Source: Burkholderia metallica
Lineage (GTDB): Bacteria; Pseudomonadota; Gammaproteobacteria; Burkholderiales; Burkholderiaceae
Direction of reading: 5' to 3'
Assembly (NCBI RefSeq): GCF_902832845.1
Contig: NZ_CADFDB010000010.1
Span: forward strand, 1-64,000
Length of the DNA: 64,000 nt
Shown: one piece after another, positions 51,895-61,486 of the stretch
Layout: each line of letters begins with the position of its first letter
How positions within the stretch are numbered: the stretch's first letter is position 1
Notes under the pieces: generated by a model
Told to the model about the DNA's origin: nothing
Database searches by the model: none
Seen by the model: the letters and a program-made list of their open reading frames with translations, nothing else
Position numbers and translations under genes: made by a program

Positions 51895-53154
51895 TCACTT
51901 CTTGTAGATGCGCTTGCGGGTCTGTTCGAGTTGCGCGAGCACCGTATCGAGCTGCGCGGGATTGGCCAGGAACTGCTGCATGCCCTTCATCCCCTCGTCG
52001 GCCATTTCCTTCGTCATGTCGCGGTCGTAGAACTGCGCGACGCCGCCTTTCGTGTCGGCGAGGATCCGGAAGCCGATGCGCGAGATCGGATCGGCAGGTT
52101 CGGGAGACTTGCTGTTGGCCGACAGCGAACCGAGCCCTTCCGCGAGCTTCGCGCCCATCTCGGGCGTTTCGACGAACGCGAGGAACGTGTGCGCGTCGGC
52201 CTTGTTCTTCGCCTTCGTCGGGATATGCAGCGATTCGACCGGGCCGTCCTCGGCGGTCGGCACCTTCGGGTCGATGATCGGAAAGCGGTAGTAGCCCATT
52301 TCCTGCTTCACGCTCGGCGGAAAACCCGCCGCGATGAAGGTGCCCATCAGCATCATCGCGGCTTTGCCCTGGAACAGGAACGGCTGCGCGCCGTCGAGAT
52401 CGTAGGACAGCGCGTTGTCGATGAAGTAGCCGGCATCGATCAGCGATTTCCACGTCGTGTAGACCTTCTTCACGCGTGGGTCGGTGTACGGCACGTCGCC
52501 GGCCATCAGTTGCTGGTGGAACGCGTTGCCGTTCAGCCGCAGGTCGAGATAGTCGAACCAGCCGGCGAGCGTCCACGCATCGCGGCCGCCGATCGCGATC
52601 GGCGTGATGCCGGCCGCCTTCAGCTTCCTGCACGCGTCGAGAAACTGGTCCCACGTCTTCGGCTCGTCGGCGATGCCGACCTTGCGGAACAGGTCCTTGC
52701 GGTAGAACAGCCCCCACGAGTAGTAGACGGTCGGCGCCGCGTACTGCTTGCCGTTGTACGACGATGCATCGCGCGTCGACGCATACATCGTGCCCCAGCC
52801 GTTCTTCGTCCAGTCGCCGCTCAGGTCCTCGAACAGCCCGCGCTTCGCGTAGTACGCCATCCGTTCGCCGGCGTGCCAGTTCACGACGTCCGGCGCGACG
52901 GTCGTGAGCCATGCGGGGAGCTGCACCTTGTACGCTTCCTCGTCGACGAAGGTCGCTTTCACGTCGATGTCCGGATGTGCCTTGCGGAACGCGTCGAGCG
53001 TCGACTGCCAGACCGTGCGCTGGCTGGCGCCCTTGAACGCGATGTTGATCGTCAGCGTGCCGGCATCGGCGGGCGCCGTCATGCCGAGCGATGCGAAAGC
53101 GATGGCGGCTGCCGTGGCGAGCCGGGCGGCGGCGCGAAGGGGGCGATGTGTCAT
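51895..53154 (-). CDS. ABC transporter sugar-binding protein
   Basis: A 419-residue periplasmic solute-binding protein of the family 1 (MalE/UgpB) type. A Sec signal peptide ends in ADA at about residue 31 (LGMTAPADAGTLTINIAF). The body shows the usual WQSTLDAFRKAHPDIDVK lobe and a C-terminal LAQLEQTRKRIYKK. It is the first transport gene after the GH42 enzyme; a 64-bp gap separates them. Confidence 0.93.
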   Translation of the reverse strand: MTHRPLRAAARLATAAAIAFASLGMTAPADAGTLTINIAFKGASQRTVWQSTLDAFRKAHPDIDVKATFVDEEAYKVQLPAWLTTVAPDVVNWHAGERMAYYAKRGLFEDLSGDWTKNGWGTMYASTRDASSYNGKQYAAPTVYYSWGLFYRKDLFRKVGIADEPKTWDQFLDACRKLKAAGITPIAIGGRDAWTLAGWFDYLDLRLNGNAFHQQLMAGDVPYTDPRVKKVYTTWKSLIDAGYFIDNALSYDLDGAQPFLFQGKAAMMLMGTFIAAGFPPSVKQEMGYYRFPIIDPKVPTAEDGPVESLHIPTKAKNKADAHTFLAFVETPEMGAKLAEGLGSLSANSKSPEPADPISRIGFRILADTKGGVAQFYDRDMTKEMADEGMKGMQQFLANPAQLDTVLAQLEQTRKRIYKK

Positions 53155-53218
53155 GCGTGTCTCCAGTCCAGTGTGTCGTTGTGCGTGACCGGCGCGTCGT
53201 GGCGCCGGTGGCGGGGGG

Positions 53219-55204
53219 CTACGGTCGGCTTCGATACACGGCCACGTCTTGCGGCCCGACTTGCGCGGCGCCGAGCACGAACGCGGACGGCGGTACCGCG
53301 TCGATCGTGTGCGGCGTCGCGCCATAGTTGAACACGTAGGTCAGGCCGCCGCGCCGGCTCACGCGCACGCCGTCGCCGAGCGGCGTCGGCGCGAGGCCGG
53401 CTTCGGCCGCGACGTCGGCGAACAGCCGGGCGGTGGTCGCGTCGTCGAACAGCGCGGCCCAGTAGTGCAGCGTGCCGTGCGACACGCAGGCCGGGTGACC
53501 GTCGGCGAAGCGCGCACGGACGACGCTGCGCGTGTCGTCGTGCAGCTCGACGAAGTCGCGCCAGTGGCGTGCGGCGCCCGTGAGCGGTGTGCCGTCGCGC
53601 AGCGTGCCGTCGATGCGCTCGGTCACGTTCGGCCGCAGCGATTCGACGCGCCACACGCGCACCGGCAGGATCGACGCGAGCGGGCCGGGCGGCAGCGTCG
53701 GCGGGATCTGCAGGTCGACGGTCTTCGAACCGGTGCGCGGCCCGAGCACCGCCTGCGCGCCCGACGCGGCGAGCCGTTCGGCGAAATCGTCCGGCACTAC
53801 CGGCAGCGGCGGCACGACGACGAGGCGGTAACCGTCGAGCGGCGCGTGCGCCGACACGATATCGACGTCGAGGCCGAGCGAACGCAACGCCGAGTAATAC
53901 TCGAACGCGACGCGCGGGTAATGGAAATCGGCGCCCTGCGGCTGCACTTCGAGCAGCCACTTCGCGTCGTAGTCGAAGACCAGCGCGACGCTCGCGCGCA
54001 CCGCGCCGTCCGCATCCACGCCGGCGTCGTGCACGGCCGCGATCTCGCGTGCGACGCGCTGCGCGTCGCGGCCGCCTTCGTCGAGCTTGTCGTCGGGTGT
54101 GTGCAGGCCCGCGTGCATCTGCTCCTGCGCGAACGGCGCCTGCCGCCAGCGGAAGTACGATACGCAGCCGGCGCCGTGCGCGAACGCCTCCCAGCTCCAC
54201 AGGCGCACCATGCCCGGCAGCGGCGCGGGGTTCCATTGCGCCCAGTTCACGGGGCCGGGCTGCTGCTCCATCACCCAGAACGGCAGCTTCGACATGCCGC
54301 GGTACAGGTCGTGATTGAACGATGCGAAATCGGGATGGCCGGTGCGCAGCCAGCGCGCCTTCACGTCGGGCGCGAACCACAGCTCCTCGAGCGCGCCGAG
54401 CGGGTAGCTGTCCCACGTCGCGACGTCGAGGTCGCGCGCCACTTCGTAATGGTCGAACTCGGTGAACAGCTGCATGAAGTTGTGCGCGACCGGCCGGCCC
54501 GGCGAATGCGCGCGGATCACGTCGACCTGCATCCGGTGATAGCGCGCGAGCTCGTCGGATGCGAAGCGCCGGTAGTCGAGGCGATGCGACGGGTGGGCCT
54601 CGGTGACGGTGCCGACGGGCGCGTCGACTTCGTCGAAATGGCGATACTCCATGCTCCAGAACACGGTGCCCCACGCGCGGTTCAGCGCGTCGATCGTGCC
54701 GTAGCGCGCCTTCAGCCATGCGCGAAAGCGCACGAGCGCGGCTGGCGAATAACTGACGACGGTCTGGTGGCAGCCGAGCTCGTTGTCGGTCTGCCAGTAG
54801 CGCACGGCCGGGTGGCGGCCGTAGCGTTCGGCGACCGCCGTGCAGATCGTGCGCGACGCTTCGAGATAGGTCGGCGACGAGAAGTCGTAGTGACGGCGCG
54901 AGCCGAAGGCGCGCGGCCGGCCGTCCGCGCCGATCGCGAGGATGTCCGGATGACGGTCGACCAGCCATTTCGGCGGCGTCGCGGTGGGCGTGCACATCAC
55001 GATTTCGAGGCCGGCCGCGCCGAGTACGTCGACCGCGCGATCGAGCCAGCCCCAGTCGTATTCGCCGGGCGACGGCTCGATACGGCTCCACGCGAATTCG
55101 GCGATCCGCACCTGCTCGATGCCGAGCGCTTTCATCCGGCGGGCATCGTCGGCCCACATCGTTTCCGGCCAGTGTTCCGGGTAGTAACAGACTCCGAGGC
55201 GCAT
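53219..55204 (-). CDS. Beta-galactosidase, glycoside hydrolase family 42
   Basis: A 661-residue GH42 enzyme. The TIM barrel opens with [17 protein letters not shown]. The acid/base Glu is in [11 protein letters not shown] (about residue 142), and the nucleophile Glu is in [15 protein letters not shown] (about 311). A trimerisation domain and beta-sandwich follow. No signal peptide, so it is cytoplasmic and hydrolyses an imported beta-galactoside. It sits in the operon between the ATPase and binding-protein genes. Confidence 0.95.
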   Translation of the reverse strand: MRLGVCYYPEHWPETMWADDARRMKALGIEQVRIAEFAWSRIEPSPGEYDWGWLDRAVDVLGAAGLEIVMCTPTATPPKWLVDRHPDILAIGADGRPRAFGSRRHYDFSSPTYLEASRTICTAVAERYGRHPAVRYWQTDNELGCHQTVVSYSPAALVRFRAWLKARYGTIDALNRAWGTVFWSMEYRHFDEVDAPVGTVTEAHPSHRLDYRRFASDELARYHRMQVDVIRAHSPGRPVAHNFMQLFTEFDHYEVARDLDVATWDSYPLGALEELWFAPDVKARWLRTGHPDFASFNHDLYRGMSKLPFWVMEQQPGPVNWAQWNPAPLPGMVRLWSWEAFAHGAGCVSYFRWRQAPFAQEQMHAGLHTPDDKLDEGGRDAQRVAREIAAVHDAGVDADGAVRASVALVFDYDAKWLLEVQPQGADFHYPRVAFEYYSALRSLGLDVDIVSAHAPLDGYRLVVVPPLPVVPDDFAERLAASGAQAVLGPRTGSKTVDLQIPPTLPPGPLASILPVRVWRVESLRPNVTERIDGTLRDGTPLTGAARHWRDFVELHDDTRSVVRARFADGHPACVSHGTLHYWAALFDDATTARLFADVAAEAGLAPTPLGDGVRVSRRGGLTYVFNYGATPHTIDAVPPSAFVLGAAQVGPQDVAVYRSRP

Positions 55205-55213
55205 GCCCGATCC

Positions 55214-56362
55214 TTATGCGTAGTGGTGAACGTGGACGTCGGCGCACGCGGGCAGCGCGCGGCCGTCTTCGGTGAAGAGATGGCAGGCCGCGGCCGGCGT
55301 CTGCACGAGCACACGCTCGCCTCTGCGTACCTGGGCGTCGCCGGGCACTTTCGCGATCAGCGAGTTGCCGCCGGGCTGGTCGAGGTGCACGTAGGTCTGT
55401 TCGCCGAGGCGTTCGACGAGCGCGACGTCGCGTGCGAGCGTCGTCGCGTCGGGCGCGGCGCCGAGCGTCAGGTGTTCGGGGCGGATGCCGAGCGTCACGG
55501 CGGCGCCGGCGCCAAGCGCCGAGCCGTCGCGCGGCAGCGTGAAGGTTTCGCCGGACGGCACGAGCGTGACGACCGTGCGATGCGCGTCGCACGCGGTCAC
55601 GACGGCCGGCAGGAAGTTCATGCGCGGCGAGCCGATGAAGCCCGCGACGAAGCGGCTGGCCGGGTGGTGGTAGAGGTCGAGCGGCGCGCCGACCTGCGCG
55701 ATGCTGCCGTGCTGCGCGGTATCCGCGCCGGCGTGCAGCAGCACGATCTTGTCGGCGAGCGTCATCGCTTCGGTCTGGTCGTGCGTCACGTAGACGACGC
55801 TCGCGCGTTCGAACTGCCGGTGCAGCCGCGCGATCTCGATGCGGGTCTGGCCGCGCAGCGCGGCGTCGAGATTCGACAGCGGCTCGTCGAACAGGAACAC
55901 GCCGGGTTCGCGCACGATCGCGCGGCCGATCGCGACGCGCTGCCGCTGCCCGCCCGACAGCGCCTTCGGCTTGCGCTCGAGCAGCGTGTCGAGCTGCAGG
56001 ATGCGCGCGGCATCGCGCACCTTCCGGTCGATGTCGGCTTTCGGCACGCGCGCGAGCTTCAGCCCGAACGCCATGTTCTCGTAGACCGTCATGTGCGGAA
56101 ACAGCGCGTAGCTCTGGAACACCATCGCGACGCCGCGCTCGGCGGCCGGCACGTCGTCGACGCGGCGGCCGTCGATCGACAGCTCGCCCGCGCTCAGATC
56201 CTCGAGCCCGGCGATCATCCGCAGCAGCGTCGACTTGCCGCATCCGGACGGCCCGAGGAACACGCAGAACTCGTGCGCGCCGATCTCCAGATCGACGTCG
56301 CGAATGACCGGCGCGTGATCGCCATAGGCTTTCTGCACGCGTCGCATCGAGATGCTCGCCAT
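55214..56362 (-). CDS. Sugar ABC transporter ATP-binding protein, MalK/UgpC type
   Basis: A 382-residue ATPase. Walker A GPSGCGKST, signature LSGGQRQRVAIGRAIV, Walker B FLFDEPLSNLD and the switch His in VYVTHDQTEAMTLADKI are present, followed by the C-terminal TOBE regulatory domain of the MalK group (GIRPEHLTLG). First gene of a five-gene operon (ATPase, GH42, binding protein, two permeases), 10 bp before the GH42 gene. ATG at 56362 follows GGAG. Confidence 0.95.
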   Translation of the reverse strand: MASISMRRVQKAYGDHAPVIRDVDLEIGAHEFCVFLGPSGCGKSTLLRMIAGLEDLSAGELSIDGRRVDDVPAAERGVAMVFQSYALFPHMTVYENMAFGLKLARVPKADIDRKVRDAARILQLDTLLERKPKALSGGQRQRVAIGRAIVREPGVFLFDEPLSNLDAALRGQTRIEIARLHRQFERASVVYVTHDQTEAMTLADKIVLLHAGADTAQHGSIAQVGAPLDLYHHPASRFVAGFIGSPRMNFLPAVVTACDAHRTVVTLVPSGETFTLPRDGSALGAGAAVTLGIRPEHLTLGAAPDATTLARDVALVERLGEQTYVHLDQPGGNSLIAKVPGDAQVRRGERVLVQTPAAACHLFTEDGRALPACADVHVHHYA

Positions 56363-56396
56363 TGTCTCCGCTCCATGTTCTAATGCGCTGTCATCA

Positions 56397-56416
56397 ATGA
56401 TTAAGCGCTTAATCAT
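56397..56416. promoter_or_regulatory. LacI-type operator
   Basis: ATGATTAAGCGCTTAATCAT is a perfect 20-bp palindrome with the central CG step usual for LacI/GalR operators. It lies 35 bp upstream of the ATPase start and between it and the divergent LacI gene, so it probably controls both. Confidence 0.88.
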
Positions 56417-56551
56417 CGCGATCAAAAAAAGGGGCGATGCGATCGCGGCCGAGTCGCGCCCGTCGGTCGGGCGGCAGGGTGTGTGGCGATAGTGCGCCGC
56501 TTCGGTGAGCGAAGCAAATACTGGATAGACGTCCCATATAGTGAGCTAACG

Positions 56552-57586
56552 ATGGCAACCCTGGATGAAGTGGCGCGCCGCGCCGGCGTGACGGCCGCGA
56601 CCGTGTCGAACGTGCTGCGCGGTCGCGGCCGGGTGGGCGACGCGACGCGTGCGCGGGTGCTGGAAGCCGTGGCGGCGCTCGGGTACCGGCCGCATCTCGC
56701 CGCGCGGGCGCTGGCGGAGGGGCGCGCGCCGACGGTCGCGCTGATGGTGTCGAGCATCGCGAATCCGTTCTATCCGGAGTTCGCACTGGCGGTCGAGCGG
56801 GCGGTGCGGCGCAACGGGCAGTTCCTGATCGTCTGCAATACGAACGAAGATCCGCTGCAGGGGCGCGCGTATCTCGACCAGATCGCCGGCACGATCTCCG
56901 AAGGCATCCTCGTGACCAACGCGAACCTGCACCTGCCGGACCTGCGCGACGTGGCGGCGCGCGGCGTACCGGTCGTGCTGTGCTTGTGGGAGCGGCCCGA
57001 CGCGCCGCCCGACGGTTTGCCGTGCGTCGCGATCGATTTCCGCGAGGCGGGGCGGATCGCCACGCGGCATCTGCTCGAACTGGGCCACGAGCGGATCGGC
57101 GTGATCGTCGGCGGGTCGGCGAGCGGCGTGCAGGCGGCGCGCTACGACGGCTTCGTCGACGTGATGCGCGAAGCGGGGCTCGATGCGTCGATCGTCGCGG
57201 CCGAACCCGATTCGATCGAAGGCGGCGGGCGCGCGGCGGGGCAGCTGCTCGATGCGCACCCGCGGTTGACCGCGCTCGTCGCGACCAACGACCTGCCGGC
57301 GATCGGCGCGATGCATGCGGCGGCCGATCGCGGCCGGCGTGTGCCGGACGATCTGTCGATCGTCGGGATTACCGACATTCATCTGGCGAGCGACACGCGG
57401 CCCACGCTGACAACGGTTGCGATCCCGACCGCCGAGGCCGCCGGCCTCGCGGTCGAACTGCTCAATACGTTGCGCGAGGCGGGTGGCCGGATCGACGATG
57501 CGTCGCGCGTGCGGATCGCGTCGTTGCCGCGACTGGTGGTGCGCGGTACGACGGCGGCGGTGTCCGGGCGACGCTCCGCCCTCTAG
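56552..57586 (+). CDS. LacI-family transcriptional regulator
   Basis: A 344-residue repressor. The N-terminal HTH/hinge (MATLDEVARRAGVTAATVSN, then VLRGRGRVGDATRARVLEAVAALGYRP in parts) is followed by a periplasmic-binding-like sugar domain. The ATG at 56552 starts exactly at the HTH; an upstream in-frame ATG would add 23 unrelated residues. Divergent from the sugar ABC/GH42 operon with a perfect palindromic operator between them, so it is very probably its local repressor, relieved by a galactoside or its product. Confidence 0.93.
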   Translation: MATLDEVARRAGVTAATVSNVLRGRGRVGDATRARVLEAVAALGYRPHLAARALAEGRAPTVALMVSSIANPFYPEFALAVERAVRRNGQFLIVCNTNEDPLQGRAYLDQIAGTISEGILVTNANLHLPDLRDVAARGVPVVLCLWERPDAPPDGLPCVAIDFREAGRIATRHLLELGHERIGVIVGGSASGVQAARYDGFVDVMREAGLDASIVAAEPDSIEGGGRAAGQLLDAHPRLTALVATNDLPAIGAMHAAADRGRRVPDDLSIVGITDIHLASDTRPTLTTVAIPTAEAAGLAVELLNTLREAGGRIDDASRVRIASLPRLVVRGTTAAVSGRRSAL

Positions 57587-57721
57587 CGAGGGTCGACGTG
57601 CGCGGCATTGGCACGTTGCGGGCAATCGGTGGACATGCCCGTGACGTCTGCGGCGTGACTGCTTTTCGCGCACCGCACGCATGGTTTGCGTCCGGCGCGC
57701 GATGCACGTCGGCCTGCCGTT

Positions 57722-59827
57722 CTAGAACGAGTACGCGACGGATGCGAACAGGCTGCGCGGCGCGCCCGGCGTGACCCACAGGTTGTTGTACGAGCTGACG
57801 TAGGTCGTGCGATTGAACAGGTTGTTCAGCACGACCGATGCGCGCAGATGCTTGTTGACCTGCACGTAGCCGTTGAGCTGCACGGTCGCGTAAGCGGGCA
57901 GGTCGAAGCCGTCCTGCGTGTTCGCGGTGTTGCCCGCGCGGCGTCCGACGTAGATCACGCCCGCGCCCGCGCCGGCCTTGTCGACGAGCGGCAGCGCGGT
58001 TTCGTACATCAGCAGCGCGCTGCCGCTCAGCCGCGGAATGTCGACGAGGCGTGCGCCGGGCGTCAGCACGCTGTCGTGCGTGACCTGGGCATCGACGTAC
58101 GCAAGATTGACGATGCCGCGCAACCCATGGCCCAGTTCGCCGTTCCATTCGAATTCGACGCCGCGGCTGCGTACTTCGCCGGCCGCACGCGAGAACCCGG
58201 CATTCGCCGGATCGGCGGTCAGCACGTTGCGCTTGTTCACGTAGAACGCGGCAACGGTCGCGAGCGAGCGCGTGCCGGCCCATTTCACGCCGGCCTCGTA
58301 GCCGTGCCCCTTCTCCGGATCGAACGCTTGGCCGTTCACGTCGGCGCCGTTGTTCGGCCGGAACGAATACGCGGTGTTCGCGTAGAGCGACAGCGCGGGG
58401 CTGGCTTCGTACACGATGCCGAGCCGCGGGCTCAGCGCCGTTTGCAGCTGGGTCGTCGTTACACCCTTCAGGCGATTTTCGACCGACTGGTGAAAGCGGT
58501 CCCAGCGCAGCCCGGCGAGCACTTTCCAGTGCGGCCCGAACGCGAGCGTGTCCTGCGCGTACAGGCCCTGGCCGTCGTTGCGCTCGAGCAGGTTCGTCGC
58601 GGTGCGCGGCACGGGCGCCGGCTGGCCATAAACCGGATCGAAGATGTCGATCGCATACGGCGCGGCGGCCGTCGGCGTCGAGCGCGCGACGAACTGGTCG
58701 TAGTTGAAGCGATAGGCGTCGACGCCCATCACGAACGTGTGGCCGATGCCAGCGGTGCGGGCCTTGCCGGCCACCTCGACGCGCCCTTGCACGTCGTTCG
58801 AATGAAACGCGACCTGCCGGTAGCGGCGCCAGAGCGTGCGCCCGTCCGGCTGCAGCGCGAACGCTTCGGACGAGCGGCCGGACAGGTCGGTGTCGCGCTG
58901 CGCAAAGCCGGCGTTGACCGACCAGTCGGCATTGAAGCGATGTTCGAGCGTGAACTGGTGGCCCGAGTTGCGCACGTCGTAGTCGCCGTCGCGCGGCTCG
59001 CCGAGGAAGCGCGATGCCGGAATCGCGCCGAGCTGCCCGTTCACCGCGACCACGCCGCGATCGAGCGGCGCGCGCTGGCGGACGGTCTCGAATTCATAGT
59101 GCAGCGTCGTGTCCGCGCCGATGTCCCACGTGAACGACGGCGCGAACAGGTAGCGCTTGCTCGACACCGTGTCGCGGAAGCTGCCGTTGTCCTCGTTCAT
59201 CGCGATGACGCGGTACGCGAGCGACTTCGTGACGGGGCCGGTCGAATCGAGCGTCTGGCGCCATGCGCCGTAGCTGCCGGCCGACACACCGACGGTGGTC
59301 GCGCGTGCGAACTGCGGCTGCTTCGTCGTGTAGCTGATGAGTCCGCCGGGATCGCCGCGGCCGTACAGCGCGGACGCCGGCCCCTTGAGCACTTCCATGC
59401 GCTCGAGCGTGGCGGTGTCGCGCGGCACGCTGATGCCGCGATTCCACGAGAAACCGTTGACGAGGTAGTCGGTGCCGGACGTGTTGCCGTCGCCGGCGAA
59501 GCCGCGCACCGCGTAGTTGTCCCACAGCCCGCCGAAGTTGTTTTGCCGCGCGACGCCGGCGACCCAGTCGTACAGGTCTGCGCCGCGTGTGGCGGCCACG
59601 GTCTGGATCAGTTTCCTGTCGACGCTGCTGACCGCGAACGGAATCTCCATCACGTCCGTCTCGGTGCGCGTCGCGCTCGTCGATTCCGGCGCGCGAAACG
59701 GCGCCGTCGTGCGCTGCCCGGAGACTTCGATCGCGGGCAGCGACGGTTCCTGAGCCTCGGCGGCGCTCAGGCCGGTCGTGCCGACGACGATGGCCATCGG
59801 TGCGGCCGCCCAGTTCTTCCTGCTCAT
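57722..59827 (-). CDS. TonB-dependent siderophore receptor
   Basis: A 701-residue outer-membrane beta-barrel. A signal peptide ends near AEAQ (residue ~25). The plug domain (about 45-170) has TETDVMEIPFAVSSVDRKLIQT and YAVRGFAGDGNTSGTDYLVNGFSWNRGISVPRD in parts. The barrel ends in the classic C-terminal aromatic residue (SLFASVAYSF). The plug contains RGF and the family segment LKGPASALYGRGDPGGLISYTTKQP (in parts) of ferrisiderophore receptors. A Fur-like inverted repeat lies ~100 bp upstream. There is no biosynthesis or regulatory gene beside it, so the ligand is unknown and may be an exogenous siderophore. Confidence 0.94.
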   Translation of the reverse strand: MSRKNWAAAPMAIVVGTTGLSAAEAQEPSLPAIEVSGQRTTAPFRAPESTSATRTETDVMEIPFAVSSVDRKLIQTVAATRGADLYDWVAGVARQNNFGGLWDNYAVRGFAGDGNTSGTDYLVNGFSWNRGISVPRDTATLERMEVLKGPASALYGRGDPGGLISYTTKQPQFARATTVGVSAGSYGAWRQTLDSTGPVTKSLAYRVIAMNEDNGSFRDTVSSKRYLFAPSFTWDIGADTTLHYEFETVRQRAPLDRGVVAVNGQLGAIPASRFLGEPRDGDYDVRNSGHQFTLEHRFNADWSVNAGFAQRDTDLSGRSSEAFALQPDGRTLWRRYRQVAFHSNDVQGRVEVAGKARTAGIGHTFVMGVDAYRFNYDQFVARSTPTAAAPYAIDIFDPVYGQPAPVPRTATNLLERNDGQGLYAQDTLAFGPHWKVLAGLRWDRFHQSVENRLKGVTTTQLQTALSPRLGIVYEASPALSLYANTAYSFRPNNGADVNGQAFDPEKGHGYEAGVKWAGTRSLATVAAFYVNKRNVLTADPANAGFSRAAGEVRSRGVEFEWNGELGHGLRGIVNLAYVDAQVTHDSVLTPGARLVDIPRLSGSALLMYETALPLVDKAGAGAGVIYVGRRAGNTANTQDGFDLPAYATVQLNGYVQVNKHLRASVVLNNLFNRTTYVSSYNNLWVTPGAPRSLFASVAYSF

Positions 59828-59923
59828 ACCCCGTCCTTTGAAGTGATCTGCGTACGGGCAGGGCCGATGACCGCGTGCCGACGTCTATGTTCCAAACAGT
59901 TCATTTGCGCGCCGAAATCTAAT

Positions 59924-59942
59924 GCAAATGAGATTTATTTGC
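59924..59942. promoter_or_regulatory. Candidate Fur box of the TonB receptor
   Basis: GCAAATGAGATTTATTTGC has inverted GCAAAT/ATTTGC arms over a 7-bp centre and shares AATGAGA with the Fur consensus. The surroundings are unusually AT-rich. It is less ideal than the site at 40600. Confidence 0.6.
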
Positions 59943-60201
59943 AATCGTAAGTTAACCGTGTTGCGGGGAGCGGGGAAGGGGCCGGCCGATCCGGTGGCTT
60001 GCCGCGTGATGGCGGCCGGCAATGCGCGAGCGCGCTCGGCTGCCGGCCGGCCTCGGTTGCGTTCGACGACCCGCATCACGATGCGTCGGGCCGGATCGGG
60101 ATGCGCGACCGTCATCGCGTGGACGCCGCGGACATTGCGTTCGCGCCGGGCATTCCGGTGACACAATGGCGGCCTCATATCCGATTGCAGAGGGGAGCGA
60201 G

Positions 60202-60678
60202 ATGGCGCATGGCGAACACAAGTACCGCGTGGCAGTCGAGTGGACCGGCAACCGCGGCACCGGCACGTCGGGGTATCGCGAGTACGATCGCGATCACGTG
60301 ATCCGCGCCGGTTCGAAGCCGGACATTCCGGGTTCGTCGGACGCGGCGTTTCGCGGCGACGCGGCGCGCTGGAATCCGGAAGACCTGCTGCTCGCGTCGG
60401 CAGCCGCGTGTCACAAGCTCTGGTATCTGCATCTGTGTTCCGATGCGGGCATCCGCGTGCTCGCCTATGTCGACAATGCGGAAGGCACGATGGTCGACAG
60501 CGCCGAGCCGGGCCGCTTCACCGAAATCGTGCTGCGCCCGCACGTGACGATCCAGGCCGGCGACGATCGCGAGCGGGCGGAGCATCTGCATCACGACGCA
60601 CACGCGAAGTGCTACATCGCGAACTCGGTCAACTTTCCGATTCGCTGCGAACCCGTGATCGCGTTCGCCGCGGCCTGA
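60202..60678 (+). CDS. OsmC/Ohr-superfamily protein
   Basis: A 158-residue OsmC-fold protein. AAACHKLWYLHLCSDAGI contains the first redox Cys, and the second is in AHAKCYIANSVNFPI; these two are the peroxidatic pair of OsmC peroxidases. Expected to reduce organic hydroperoxides. GGGAG precedes the ATG. A glutathione transferase gene starts 28 bp downstream, so the two probably form a detoxification operon. Confidence 0.9.
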   Translation: MAHGEHKYRVAVEWTGNRGTGTSGYREYDRDHVIRAGSKPDIPGSSDAAFRGDAARWNPEDLLLASAAACHKLWYLHLCSDAGIRVLAYVDNAEGTMVDSAEPGRFTEIVLRPHVTIQAGDDRERAEHLHHDAHAKCYIANSVNFPIRCEPVIAFAAA

Positions 60679-60706
60679 GACCGACGACAGCGAAACGGAG
60701 ACGACG

Positions 60707-61351
60707 ATGAAGCTCTTCTACTACCCCGGCAATGCCAGCATGGCGCCGCACTTCGTGCTCGAAGAAATCGGCAAGCCGTTCGAACTCGAATTCGTCGATC
60801 GCACGCACGATCGGCACAAGTCGCCCGACTACCTCGCGCTCAATCCGAACGGCCTCATCCCGGTTTTGGTGGACGGCGACCTCGTGCTGTACGAAGCCGC
60901 CGCGATCTGCCTGCATCTCGCCGATACGCATCCCGGGCAGCGGCTTGCGCCCGAGCCCGGCACGCCGGAACGCGCGCAGCTCTACAAATGGCTGATGTGG
61001 CTCACCAACACGCTGCAGGCGACGCTGATCGCGTATTTCTATCCGGAGCGCTGGGTCGACGTGGGCAACGCGGCGGGCGCCGCCCAAGTGAAGGCGCACG
61101 CGGAGGCGAAGATCGCCGCGCTGCTGGATCAGCTCGAACGCCAGCTCGAAACGAGCGGCGGCCCGTGGCTGCTCGGCGCGCATTACACGGTGCTCGATCC
61201 GTATGCGCTGATGCTGTGCCGCTGGACGCGCGGCTTTGCCGAGCCGGCGCGGCAACGTCCGGTACTCGGCGGCTATCTGCAGCGGGTGCTCGCGCGAGCG
61301 GCGATCCAGCGGGCGTTGCAGACCGAGGGGATCGCGCCGCCCTGGGTGTAA
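60707..61351 (+). CDS. Glutathione S-transferase
   Basis: A 214-residue cytosolic GST. The N-terminal thioredoxin-like domain starts MKLFYYPGNASMAPHFVLEE, with the catalytic Ser candidate at Ser11, and the G-site segment NPNGLIPVLVDGDLVLYEAAAI includes the cis-Pro and EAA(A) pair. The C-terminal helical domain has LLGAHYTVLDPYALMLCRW with the N-capping box. Best guess is the beta/theta-like bacterial group. It follows the OsmC gene. Confidence 0.9.
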   Translation: MKLFYYPGNASMAPHFVLEEIGKPFELEFVDRTHDRHKSPDYLALNPNGLIPVLVDGDLVLYEAAAICLHLADTHPGQRLAPEPGTPERAQLYKWLMWLTNTLQATLIAYFYPERWVDVGNAAGAAQVKAHAEAKIAALLDQLERQLETSGGPWLLGAHYTVLDPYALMLCRWTRGFAEPARQRPVLGGYLQRVLARAAIQRALQTEGIAPPWV

Positions 61352-61382
61352 TGCGTGACGACGGCGGGCAGTACGTCACGCA
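61352..61382 (+). terminator. Inverted repeat downstream of the GST gene
   Basis: TGCGTGACG (61352-61360) pairs with CGTCACGCA (61374-61382), followed by further CACGCATCA/TGCGTCACG words to about 61402. There is no T tract. It may work as a terminator or be a small repeat element. Confidence 0.45.
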
Positions 61383-61486
61383 TCACGCATCATGCGTCAC
61401 GTGGTGCGCGGTGCGGTGCGCAGCCTGCCGGGCCACGCGGAAACGGCCGCGGCCATGACGTCGCGTATTCGAGGCCGGCGTCAGCC

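Noticed and set aside
53249-56383. A 1044-codon frame opposite the GH42 and ATPase genes
   Set aside because: Shadow of two genes with complete catalytic motifs.
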